From contig JBLHKE010000483.1 in assembly GCA_047619485.1 (NCBI GenBank), positions 1 through 6,149 on the forward strand: 6,149 bases of DNA, given 5' to 3'. The translations under genes and the position numbers were made by a program. The notes beneath the pieces are model-generated. The model was given only the letters and a program-made list of their open reading frames with translations. It was not told the DNA's origin and searched no databases. The DNA comes from JBLHKE01 sp047619485 (GTDB taxonomy: Bacteria > Verrucomicrobiota > Verrucomicrobiia > Verrucomicrobiales > DEV007). Of this stretch, positions 1 to 6,124 are shown piece after piece (position 1 is the stretch's first letter; each line of letters starts with the position of its first letter).

Positions 1-1
1 G

Positions 2-313
2 ATCGGGCGCTACCGGACGAGCAACTTGGGGCAGCCGATCGATTCGAGCGGCAAGTTACCAAGTGGGGAGAAATTCAAGGGGGCGACCGAATTGCGTGCG
101 ATCCTACTGAAGGAGCGCGAGCAATTTGCTTACAACCTGACCGAGAAGATGCTCGGCTACGCGCTCGGGCGGGGGCTCGAGTATTATGATTTGCCCACCG
201 TGTATTCTTTGCGGGACAAGCTGATCGTGGATGAGTATCGTATCCAGACATTGATCCACGGGATCACCGCAAGTTTCCCTTTTCAATATCGACGCAATCA
301 ACCGATCGAATGA
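2..313 (+). CDS. C-terminal fragment of a DUF1592/DUF1588/DUF1585-type protein (DUF1585 domain)
   Basis: The gene enters from outside the window; 103 residues plus the TGA stop are visible, reading in frame from base 2. The visible part matches the DUF1585 pattern that closes large planctomycete/verrucomicrobial proteins: an I-D-x-S-G-x-L-P-x-G segment, F-x-G-x-x-E-L-R-x-x-L, then Q-F-x-x-N-L-T-E-K-M-L-x-Y-A-L-G-R-G-L-E-Y-Y-D, and a final helix ending in P-F-Q-Y-R-R. In known relatives the missing N-terminal part carries a cytochrome c-like (PSCyt-type) region and the DUF1587, DUF1592 and DUF1588 domains, and the protein is exported; the biochemical role is not established. The stop overlaps the start of the next gene by ATGA, so the two are probably translationally coupled. 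This fits the usual pairing of this family with DUF1552. An internal TTG at 26 exists but is not a likely start, because the homology continues upstream of it. Confidence 0.88.
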   Translation: MGRYRTSNLGQPIDSSGKLPSGEKFKGATELRAILLKEREQFAYNLTEKMLGYALGRGLEYYDLPTVYSLRDKLIVDEYRIQTLIHGITASFPFQYRRNQPIE

Positions 314-1704
314 ACCTACCGAACATCCAGACGAACAAGTGGAAAATCTCGCGCCGATCCTTTCTAGGTGGCGCAAGCGCCTCGCTGGCGTTGCCGTGGA
401 TGGATTCGATGGCGGTCGGCAAGAAGGACAAGGCGCCCGTGCGGATGGCCTGCCTGTTCATGCCAAACGGCGTGAACCCGAAGGGCTGGACGCCTGAAGG
501 GAAGGGGGATAAGTTCGAACTCTCTCCAATCCTCCGACCTCTCGAAGATGTGAGGGATGACATTCTGGTGCTGTCGAACCTGCGCAACAAAGCTTCCGAC
601 ACCGGTGATGGCCATTACGTCAAGACCTCGGGCTGGCTGACTGGGACGACGATCACCAAGACGACGGGCAAGGACTTGAACGCGGGCAACCGCTCACTCG
701 ATCAGATTGCCGCGGAGAAGATCGGGCACCTCACGGTCTTGCCCTCCCTCGAGTTGGGGATCGATCCAGTGACCACCGGTGTCGATACGAACGTGAACTA
801 CACGCGGGTTTACGGTTCGCACATCTCCTGGAGTTCGCCGACTAACCCGGTGCCGTGCGAGATCAATCCGCGCTTGGCTTTTGATCGGCTGTTCCGCAAA
901 AAGAACCGCGAGAAGAAGCAGACCGACGACGACAAGAGCGTGCTCGATCTGGTGCTAGAAGATGCCAAGGCACTGCGGTCGAAGGTTGGTAAGGAGGATC
1001 AGCAAAAGCTCGATCAGTATCTGGATTCCGTGCGCTCGGTCGAGAGGCGGATCGAGGCCGACGAGCGATCGCTCAGTGCAGGTGAGAACGCAGATCCCGC
1101 CTCGAAGAAGGCGCTGCAGGTGCTCAACCAACGGATCAACAAAGCCTTCGGTGGCCGCGACGAGCAGAAGCAGTTGGGCTCGATGCCGCGCTTCGATCAC
1201 ACCGAGCACGTCCGCCTGATGATGGACATCATGGTGCTCGCCTTCTGGACCGATTCGACACGCGTTAGCACGTTCATGTTCGGCAATGCCGTCAGCGGGA
1301 AGAATTTCTCTTTCCTCGACGGGGTGAAGGGTGGGTTCCACGAAATCTCGCACCACCAGAACAACAGCAAGCAACTGGAGCAATACCAGCGGATCAACAT
1401 CTGGCACATGCAGCAGTATGCCTACATGATCGGGCGGATGAAGGCGATCGATGAGGGCGGTAGTTCCCTCCTCAGCAACTCGATGGTGCTGTGCGGATCA
1501 CCACTGCGCGATGGCAACAAGCACGAGCCGCGCAACGTGCCAACGGTGCTCGCCGGGCAGGCCGGTGGGACGATCAAGTCGGGTCGGCACCTTGAATTCG
1601 AGAAGGACACACCTCTCTGCAACCTCTGGGTAGCAATGCTCGACCGTGTCGGTGCCCCGGTGAAGAAGTTCGCTGATAGCAGCGGTGCACTGGGGATCGG
1701 GTAG
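310..1704 (+). CDS. DUF1552 (HXXSHH) family protein with Tat signal
   Basis: This 464-residue protein is of the usual full length for DUF1552 (Pfam name HXXSHH). Residues 14-20 are S-R-R-S-F-L-G, a good twin-arginine export motif, followed by a short Ala/Leu-rich segment to about residue 36, so export in folded form is likely. The defining H-x-x-S-H-H motif is seen at residues 344-349 (H344, S347, H348, H349). Other family-typical stretches are M-P-N-G-V-N-P near residue 52, G-D-G-H-Y-V-K-T-S-G-W-L-T-G near 99, and the S-V-E-R-R-I-E segment near 243, within a charged helical region. The ATG overlaps the preceding stop (ATGA); no Shine-Dalgarno sequence is seen, and the start is supported by the overlap and by the position of the Tat motif. 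In planctomycetes and verrucomicrobia this gene commonly follows the DUF1592/1585 gene. Its reaction is unknown; the clustered histidines suggest metal binding, which is inference. Confidence 0.92.
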   Translation: MNLPNIQTNKWKISRRSFLGGASASLALPWMDSMAVGKKDKAPVRMACLFMPNGVNPKGWTPEGKGDKFELSPILRPLEDVRDDILVLSNLRNKASDTGDGHYVKTSGWLTGTTITKTTGKDLNAGNRSLDQIAAEKIGHLTVLPSLELGIDPVTTGVDTNVNYTRVYGSHISWSSPTNPVPCEINPRLAFDRLFRKKNREKKQTDDDKSVLDLVLEDAKALRSKVGKEDQQKLDQYLDSVRSVERRIEADERSLSAGENADPASKKALQVLNQRINKAFGGRDEQKQLGSMPRFDHTEHVRLMMDIMVLAFWTDSTRVSTFMFGNAVSGKNFSFLDGVKGGFHEISHHQNNSKQLEQYQRINIWHMQQYAYMIGRMKAIDEGGSSLLSNSMVLCGSPLRDGNKHEPRNVPTVLAGQAGGTIKSGRHLEFEKDTPLCNLWVAMLDRVGAPVKKFADSSGALGIG

Positions 1705-2264
1705 TGGAGGAATTCACCCGCATCATCAACAGTGTCAGAGATGGCGAGGTGGTGCCCGCGGATGAGTTGTTGCCGATCGTTTACGAGGAGCTGCGCAGGA
1801 TGGCGGCAGGGAAAATGGCTGGGGAAGCGGGGGGGCACACCTTGCAGGCGACCGCGCTGGTTCATGAAGCATGGATGCGATTGTCCAAACCAGGGCAGGC
1901 TGATTGGGAAAATCGGGCGCATTTTTTCGGCTCGGCTGCCGAGGCGATGCGGCGGATCCTAGTTGATCATGCGCGTAAAAAATTGGCGGCGAAACGTGGC
2001 GGAGGAGTAGTCCACGTGGAGTTCGATGAATCGTCGATCCAGCTTGCGGTGCCGGCGGACGAGCTGCTGGCCGTGCACGAAGCTCTCGACGGGCTAGCGC
2101 GGGAGGATGGGCGCGCTGCAGAATTGGTGAAACTGCGCTACTTCGTCGGGCTGACAATGGCTGAAGCCGCGATTGCTATGGGGATGGGGAAGCGTAGCGC
2201 TGAGAACCTGTGGACATTTGCCAAGGTATGGTTGCACCGGGAGATCAAGGGCGGGCAAGACTGA
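1704..2264 (+). CDS. ECF-like RNA polymerase sigma factor (sigma-70 family)
   Basis: This 186-residue protein has the layout of the 'ECF-like' sigma subfamily expanded in Planctomycetota and Verrucomicrobiota. A short N-terminal helix starts E-E-F-T-R-I-I. Region 2 spans about residues 21-100, with L-L-P-I-V-Y-E-E-L-R-R-M-A, T-L-Q-A-T-A-L-V-H-E-A-W-M-R-L (46-60) and A-H-F-F-G-S-A-A-E-A-M-R-R-I-L-V-D-H-A-R (72-91). Region 4, the -35-binding helix-turn-helix, spans about 121-181 around L-R-Y-F-V-G-L-T-M-A-E-A-A. It would direct core RNA polymerase to a set of promoters. The GTG start shares one base with the stop of the DUF1552 gene (TAGTG), so expression probably depends on that transcript; this start places the family N-terminus correctly. 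No cytoplasmic anti-sigma gene and no Ser/Thr kinase gene, a frequent partner of this subfamily, is seen next to it. The target promoters cannot be read from the window. Confidence 0.9.
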   Translation: MEEFTRIINSVRDGEVVPADELLPIVYEELRRMAAGKMAGEAGGHTLQATALVHEAWMRLSKPGQADWENRAHFFGSAAEAMRRILVDHARKKLAAKRGGGVVHVEFDESSIQLAVPADELLAVHEALDGLAREDGRAAELVKLRYFVGLTMAEAAIAMGMGKRSAENLWTFAKVWLHREIKGGQD

Positions 2265-2265
2265 T

Positions 2266-2288
2266 GCGGGCAGGACATCTGCACCCGC
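2266..2288 (+). other. Small imperfect hairpin after the sigma factor gene
   Basis: GCGGGCAG (2266-2273) can pair with CTG (2279-2281) plus CCCGC (2284-2288) across a GACAT loop, leaving a 2-base bulge (CA, 2282-2283). It begins two bases after the sigma factor stop codon. No run of T follows, so it is not a standard intrinsic terminator; it could act as an mRNA 3' end or be chance. A second weaker inverted repeat, AGGAAA (2291-2296) and TTTCCT (2308-2313), lies just after it. Confidence 0.25.
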
Positions 2289-2357
2289 GTAGGAAAGACT
2301 TTGCGGATTTCCTTTGTGGAATACGCATGCCTCAGTGGGAGGTTTTCACTCGATCTC

Positions 2358-2395
2358 TTGAATCCATTCACTACCAATCACTTACTACTTAAAAA
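2358..2395 (+). promoter_or_regulatory. Possible promoter immediately before the repeat-protein gene
   Basis: The last part of the 131-bp gap is clearly more AT-rich than the rest of the window and ends in a run of A directly before the ATG. TTGAAT (2358-2363) resembles a -35 element, and a loose TACTAC (2383-2388) lies 19 bases downstream in the -10 position. If used, transcription would begin at or next to the ATG at 2396, giving a leaderless or near-leaderless message, in keeping with the absence of a Shine-Dalgarno sequence. The match to consensus is weak. The rest of the gap holds only the small hairpins. Confidence 0.2.
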
Positions 2396-3748
2396 ATGAA
2401 AAAACCCCTTCTTGTTCACGGAGCTTGGCTCCTCGTTTCCCTCGGCGCATTCGCGATCGGTGGAAAGGTTCTATCGTCAAAATCTACTGCAACAGACGCA
2501 ATGCCTGAGAAGCGCGAACGCCTGAGTGCCCTGCCTGAAAAGGTGGTCGCGGACGTGGCCGCGATGGGTGCAAAGTCGGAACTCGATATGGTTCCCGACT
2601 ATCAGCAGGCACTTAACACGTTATCAGGCGGAGGTAGCCCGTCGTCTTTTGTGAAAGCCTTCCTCAACGAGGGCGACGCCCTGGAGGCGAACAAGATGTT
2701 CGCCGACTTGCTCCTGAACCTCACCGCCGACAATGCTCGTGAAATTTTTGACGCCTTGCGTGAGAGTGGTCGGGCGGACGGCAACTTCGGACGGGACATG
2801 GGCTTGTTCCTCCAAGCCTGGGGCCGGCTCGACGGCCAGAAATCGATCGAGGCGGTCGCTGATCTTGGTGGCGATGGACGGCGGCGCGCCTTCGGCTCGA
2901 TGTCGGCAATGGAGGGGTGGGCAAGTACCGATGCCGCCGCTGCGATGGCCTATGTGACGACCGCAGAGGATGGCTGGGAAAAGGGGATGATGCGTCAGGG
3001 GACGATTAGCGGTATCGCACGCACCGATCCTGCAGCAGCGACGGCTTATGTATTGGAGTTGGAAGCGGAGCGTCTTGCCTCTGGCGAGACGGGAGATGAT
3101 CGCTGGCGTGGATATGCGGTCGATCGTCAGATGGAGGTGATCGCGGAAGCCCAACTGCGCCGGGGCACGGCGGAGGCCACGAGTTGGGCTGAGAGTTTGC
3201 CCGAGGGCGACATCAAAGCGGCGGCATTCGATCAAGTCGCGGAAAATTTCGTCAAAAGTGATCCGGCTGGTGCTGCCGAGTGGGTGGCCGAGCACGCGAC
3301 GTCTGATTACGCGCAACGGGCGGTGCGTGAGATTGCTGAGGAGTTTGGCAGGACGGATCCGACCGCCGCGATCGCCTGGGCGGAGCAGCTACCGGAGGAG
3401 AGTCAGCGTGGCGCGATGTCGGAGACGCTCGATCAGTGGACGCGTGCCGATCCCGTCGCTGCGAGCGAGTATTTAGAGACGATGGAGACCTCATCTGCGA
3501 GGGATGCGGCAGTGCAGAGTTTTGCCCGTCAGCTGGATCGTGAGGATCCGGCGGTGGCTGCTGATTGGGCGGCGACGATCGCAAACGATGAGACCCGTAT
3601 CGACACATTGCGCGATGTCGGGAGTTCTTGGATGCGCACTGACGCTGAGGGCGCAAAGGCCTGGTTGCCGACCAGCGGCCTTTCGGAGGAAGCCCAGACA
3701 AAGATCATCGAACAGCCTGATGATCGGGGAAGGGGTCGCGGTCGCTAG
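2396..3748 (+). CDS. Exported or membrane-anchored alpha-helical repeat protein (D-P-x-A-A-x-x-W repeats), function unknown
   Basis: This 450-residue protein starts with two Lys and a hydrophobic stretch (about residues 5-25), a signal peptide or signal anchor, so the rest should lie outside the cytoplasmic membrane. Residues about 30-135 are helical and acidic, with no recognised family. From about residue 136 to 425 it consists of repeats of about 32 residues with the pattern W-x-x-T/S-D-P-x-A-A-x-x-W/Y-x-x-x-L-P, followed by an Ala-rich helix. The D-P position or its equivalent falls at residues 146, 179, 211, 257, 289, 321, 352, 384 and 416. The spacing is nearly always 31-33; the one 46-residue step contains an extra stretch rich in Gly, Asp and Trp (about 230-240). 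This points to a superhelical binding scaffold like the TPR or HEAT classes, though the repeat is neither by sequence. No catalytic motif is visible. The C-terminus ends in an odd Arg/Gly tail. Similar repeat proteins occur as hypotheticals in Verrucomicrobia. Its place after an ECF-like sigma gene suggests, without proof, a link. The ATG at 2396 is chosen because it begins the signal segment; no ribosome binding site is seen. Confidence 0.85.
   Translation: MKKPLLVHGAWLLVSLGAFAIGGKVLSSKSTATDAMPEKRERLSALPEKVVADVAAMGAKSELDMVPDYQQALNTLSGGGSPSSFVKAFLNEGDALEANKMFADLLLNLTADNAREIFDALRESGRADGNFGRDMGLFLQAWGRLDGQKSIEAVADLGGDGRRRAFGSMSAMEGWASTDAAAAMAYVTTAEDGWEKGMMRQGTISGIARTDPAAATAYVLELEAERLASGETGDDRWRGYAVDRQMEVIAEAQLRRGTAEATSWAESLPEGDIKAAAFDQVAENFVKSDPAGAAEWVAEHATSDYAQRAVREIAEEFGRTDPTAAIAWAEQLPEESQRGAMSETLDQWTRADPVAASEYLETMETSSARDAAVQSFARQLDREDPAVAADWAATIANDETRIDTLRDVGSSWMRTDAEGAKAWLPTSGLSEEAQTKIIEQPDDRGRGRGR
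2801..3670 (+). repeat. Nine degenerate units of about 96 bp encoding the ~32-residue protein repeat
   Basis: The coding sequence repeats with a period of about 96 bases. The units are diverged at the DNA level and recognisable mainly from the protein: an Asp-Pro pair (or Asp-Ala, Asp-Gly, Gly-Thr), two Ala, then Trp or Tyr, and often Leu-Pro. The central units, with Asp-Pro at residues 289, 321, 352 and 384, are the most regular. The first (Asp146) and third-to-fourth junction (211 to 257) are least regular. This is an old internal duplication within one gene, not a mobile or simple-sequence repeat. Confidence 0.75.
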
Positions 3749-3770
3749 CGTAGCTGATGGATTCCATGAA

Positions 3771-3815
3771 GCGATTACAGGAGAGAGTCAATGGCGATTA
3801 CAAAGCTGTAATTGC
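3771..3815. promoter_or_regulatory. Putative response-regulator operator: two direct and one inverted GCRATTACA elements
   Basis: GCGATTACA occurs at 3771-3779 and again at 3794-3802, 23 bases apart start to start, and its near-perfect inverse TGTAATTGC occurs at 3807-3815. The second and third copies form an inverted repeat with half-sites ATTACA and TGTAAT around a 4-base spacer (AAGC). The core, TTACA-N4-TGTAA, has the same half-site length and spacing as the boxes bound by CusR/CopR-type regulators (TGACA-N4-TGTCA type). The regulator encoded just downstream belongs to that subfamily, so autoregulation is a reasonable inference. The site also can form an RNA hairpin, but no T-run follows, so it is not a terminator on this strand. 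Confidence 0.5.
3791..3811 (+). other. Possible six-codon minigene (leader peptide) with a strong Shine-Dalgarno
   Basis: AGGAG at 3779-3783 lies 7 bases before an ATG at 3791, the best ribosome binding site in the window, yet that frame reads only M-A-I-T-K-L before TAA at 3809-3811. It is out of frame with the response regulator and overlaps the palindrome. It could be a short leader or upstream ORF whose translation affects the hairpin, or simply a purine-rich coincidence. There is no run of one amino acid or other attenuation signature. Confidence 0.15.
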
Positions 3816-3864
3816 GAAAAAAATTGGTGGTGGTGGCTGGGAAGCATCGCCAGTATTGAAGGGT

Positions 3865-4539
3865 ATGCGTGTACTCGTAGTCGAAGACCAACCGAAGTTT
3901 GCCAACCTGATCCGCAAGGGATTGGAGGAGCAGGGCATGGTCGTGGATCTGAGTGGCGATGGGGATGAGGCTTACGAACTGGCCACGACGACACCTTACG
4001 ACGGGATCATCTTGGACATCATGCTCCCAGGTCGCGATGGCCTGAGCATTTTGCGGGGGCTGCGCGAAGGTGGCAATGCAGTGCCGGTGATTCTGCTGAC
4101 CGCGCGGGCCGGGCTCAACGAACGCATCGAGGGGCTCGATCTCGGCGCCGATGACTACTTGCCGAAGCCGTTCTACGTCGAGGAATTGGTCGCGCGCCTG
4201 CGAACGGTCGTGCGACGTTCTTCGGGGCAGGCGGCCAACGTTTTGAAGGTCGGTGACCTGATGATGAATCTGGCGACGCGCGAAGTCCGGCGCGGCGAGA
4301 CCTCGATTGAACTGACCGCACGCGAGTTTTCCCTGTTGGAATACCTGATGCGCTCGCCCGAGCGGGTGTTCACGCGGATCCAGGTTTGTGAGCATGTTTG
4401 GAATTACGATTTCGATCCGGGCACGAACTTGGTCGATGTCTACATCCAGCGGGTACGGGCGAAGGTGGACAAAGAGTGGGAGACGAAATTGATCCAGACG
4501 GTGCGCGGCGTAGGCTACCGGATCGCGGAACCTTCTTGA
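3865..4539 (+). CDS. OmpR/PhoB-family response regulator, CusR/CopR-like
   Basis: From ATG 3865 the protein has 224 residues, the normal length for this family. The receiver domain (about 1-115) has all key residues: acidic pair E7-D8, phospho-acceptor D51 in I-I-L-D-I-M-L-P, T79, switch aromatic Y98 and K101 followed by P-F. The winged-helix DNA-binding domain (about 128-221) has the typical L-T-A-R-E-F-S-L-L-E-Y-L and ends with K-L-I-Q-T-V-R-G-V-G-Y-R-I. The segment W-N-Y-D-F-D-P-G-T-N-L-V-D-V is typical of the CusR/CopR heavy-metal-type subgroup. It should be phosphorylated by the kinase encoded 7 bases downstream and bind DNA as a dimer. An in-frame ATG at 3757 would add 36 residues, but that stretch resembles no receiver domain, is AT-richer and covers the putative operator, so 3865 is preferred. 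Its ribosome binding site is poor: GAAGGG lies only one base from the ATG. Autoregulation through the upstream palindrome is inferred; the inducing signal is unknown. Confidence 0.9.
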   Translation: MRVLVVEDQPKFANLIRKGLEEQGMVVDLSGDGDEAYELATTTPYDGIILDIMLPGRDGLSILRGLREGGNAVPVILLTARAGLNERIEGLDLGADDYLPKPFYVEELVARLRTVVRRSSGQAANVLKVGDLMMNLATREVRRGETSIELTAREFSLLEYLMRSPERVFTRIQVCEHVWNYDFDPGTNLVDVYIQRVRAKVDKEWETKLIQTVRGVGYRIAEPS

Positions 4540-4546
4540 GTGCGCA

Positions 4547-6124
4547 ATGAGGGCGCCTTCGTTTCGATTTCGGTTAGCGATCTTCTCCACGCTGGTCTCC
4601 GGGGTCATCCTGGTAGCCTTCGGCGTTGCCGCGTGGGTGTTCGTCTACCGCAACCTGGTGGACTCCGTCGATTCTCGACTGCGCGCTTTTTCTGATCGGA
4701 TGGTGCCTCGGGTTCACGAGAACCGGGACTGGGATCACTTCCGCGACGGCATGCGTTTTTTCGGTCGTGAGGTCGAGCGGGAGACCGTTGTGCTGGTGGT
4801 GTCAAATATTGGTCGTAAGCGCCTGTTTCAGTCCGAGCGTACTGTCTGGATGAAAGACGAGAAGAATGCGATGCCATACCTGCCGAGCGCGGAAATGTTG
4901 GCCAGCGCTCCGCCGCAACCAACGCCGCACACGCGACCGCCAAGGCGAGACGAACCTCGATCTGAAGAGGGGGGAGCTGTGGGAGAGGCGGCGCCGCCCG
5001 AGCGGTCGACGCGGCGGCCGGAGGATCGTGCTGGCGGAGATCGGACGCGCTTTCCGGGCGATCCGCGTGGAGGTTGGAAACCCCTCGGCGAGCCGAGATT
5101 CTTCACCGTGTCCGATGAGGATGGAAAGCGCTGGCGGACGGTCGCTTCTAGCAACTCGAGCGTGACCGTCTTCGTCGGGATCGACTTGGCAGACGTGGAG
5201 TCAGAGCTTGGTCAGGTGCGAAACTATTTCCTGGTCGCGTTACCGCTCGGCCTGCTGGCGGTCGCTGGAGGCGCTTGGGCGATTTCGCGTCGTGCAATCC
5301 GCCCACTGGAGCAGATCGTATCGACTACCTCCGAGATGAACGCCGCATACCTCGATCGTAGGATCCCGGTCACCGGCAACGAGAGCCGTGAGTTCTCGCA
5401 GTTGGTCGAGGTCTTGAATGCGATGATGGATCGCCTAGAGGGCAGCTTCCACCAGGCGACGCGTTTTACTGCCGATGCTTCGCACGAGTTGAAGACGCCA
5501 ATCGCGATCATGCAGGCGGAGATTGAATCAGCGATCAAGAGCTGCCCGCCCGACTCGGCTGAAGAGGCTTCGCTGATGACCCTGCAGGAGGAAAATCAAC
5601 GTCTCAAACGCATCACGCAGAGCCTGCTGTTGCTCTCGCAGGCGGATTCCGGGAAATTGAGGCTGACGGAGGAAGATGTGGATTTCAGCCGCGAACTGGA
5701 GGGGCTGGTGGAAGATGCGGAGCTGTTGTGTGCGAAGGAGCACTTGAGCTTCGAAGGGAAGATCGGTTCCGGAATTCACGTTCTCGCAGATCGGGTTCTT
5801 CTGATGCAAGCGGTGCAAAATCTGTTGAGCAACGCAATCAAGTACAACTGCCCAGAAGGCAGGATCAGCTGCGAGCTGCGGGAACAAGGCGAGGAGGTCG
5901 TGCTCGAGTTTTTCAACACGGGAACCCCGATCCCAGAGGATGATCAGGGAAAGGTGTTCGATCGATTTTTTCGCGTAGACAAGTCTCGGGGCGTGGCGGT
6001 CGAGGGCTTCGGCCTGGGCTTGAACCTCTCGTTGGAGATTGTTCGCGCGCACGGCGGTAAGTTGCGACTGGCTGAGTCGGTTGAGGTTGGTACGAGGATG
6101 GAAATGCGTTTGCCGAAGGCGTGA
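4547..6124 (+). CDS. Membrane sensor histidine kinase, CusS-like, partner of the upstream response regulator
   Basis: This 525-residue protein has a first membrane helix at about residues 10-34, an extracytoplasmic sensor region of about 190 residues, a second helix at about 227-247, a HAMP domain (about 248-300), a dimerisation/phosphoacceptor domain with A-S-H-E-L-K-T-P (H313), and a HATPase domain. The N-box is N-L-L-S-N-A-I-K-Y (key Asn at 429), the F-box F-D-R-F-F-R is at 471-476, and the G2 box G-F-G-L-G-L is at 487-492. The G1 box reads N-T-G-T-P, with Asn for the usual Asp; CusS-type kinases commonly show Asn here, so activity is expected. The sensor region carries a likely disordered insert (residues 120-183) with 14 Pro and 11 Arg. 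The region has no Cys and only three His, so a metal signal is not evident despite the subfamily. Its position 7 bases after the regulator indicates one operon. No Shine-Dalgarno is seen; the ATG at 4547 places the first helix normally. Confidence 0.92.
   Translation: MRAPSFRFRLAIFSTLVSGVILVAFGVAAWVFVYRNLVDSVDSRLRAFSDRMVPRVHENRDWDHFRDGMRFFGREVERETVVLVVSNIGRKRLFQSERTVWMKDEKNAMPYLPSAEMLASAPPQPTPHTRPPRRDEPRSEEGGAVGEAAPPERSTRRPEDRAGGDRTRFPGDPRGGWKPLGEPRFFTVSDEDGKRWRTVASSNSSVTVFVGIDLADVESELGQVRNYFLVALPLGLLAVAGGAWAISRRAIRPLEQIVSTTSEMNAAYLDRRIPVTGNESREFSQLVEVLNAMMDRLEGSFHQATRFTADASHELKTPIAIMQAEIESAIKSCPPDSAEEASLMTLQEENQRLKRITQSLLLLSQADSGKLRLTEEDVDFSRELEGLVEDAELLCAKEHLSFEGKIGSGIHVLADRVLLMQAVQNLLSNAIKYNCPEGRISCELREQGEEVVLEFFNTGTPIPEDDQGKVFDRFFRVDKSRGVAVEGFGLGLNLSLEIVRAHGGKLRLAESVEVGTRMEMRLPKA

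Noticed and set aside
1422..1922. 166-residue minus-strand open frame across the DUF1552/sigma junction
   Set aside because: Both plus-strand genes under it have strong family motifs; the antisense translation is Pro/Arg/Ser-rich without a recognisable pattern.
3743..3750. Perfect 8-base palindrome CGCTAGCG over the repeat-protein stop codon
   Set aside because: It is short, contains the stop codon, and has no partner copy or T-run nearby; chance is sufficient.
3794..3823. Palindrome plus A-run as an intrinsic terminator or frameshift site
   Set aside because: The hairpin is followed by A, not T, on the plus strand. For the minus strand the T-run would precede the hairpin. The overlapping minigene stops before the A-run, so slippage cannot join it to the regulator.
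3504..3968. 154-residue plus-strand open frame bridging the repeat protein and the response regulator
   Set aside because: It is out of frame with both well-supported genes and its translation shows no domain; it is a reading shadow.
3775..4608. 277-residue open frame on the minus strand opposite the response regulator
   Set aside because: It is the antisense shadow of a gene with clear receiver and winged-helix motifs; its translation shows no recognisable domain.
5915..5932. Asp-to-Asn change in the kinase G1 box (N-T-G-T-P) as a sign of an inactive kinase
   Set aside because: CusS-type kinases commonly carry Asn at this place, and the H, N, F and G2 boxes are intact.
5528..6052. 174-residue minus-strand open frame opposite the kinase
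   Set aside because: It lies wholly within the kinase catalytic region and is explained by GC-rich codon use; no domain or independent start signal is seen.
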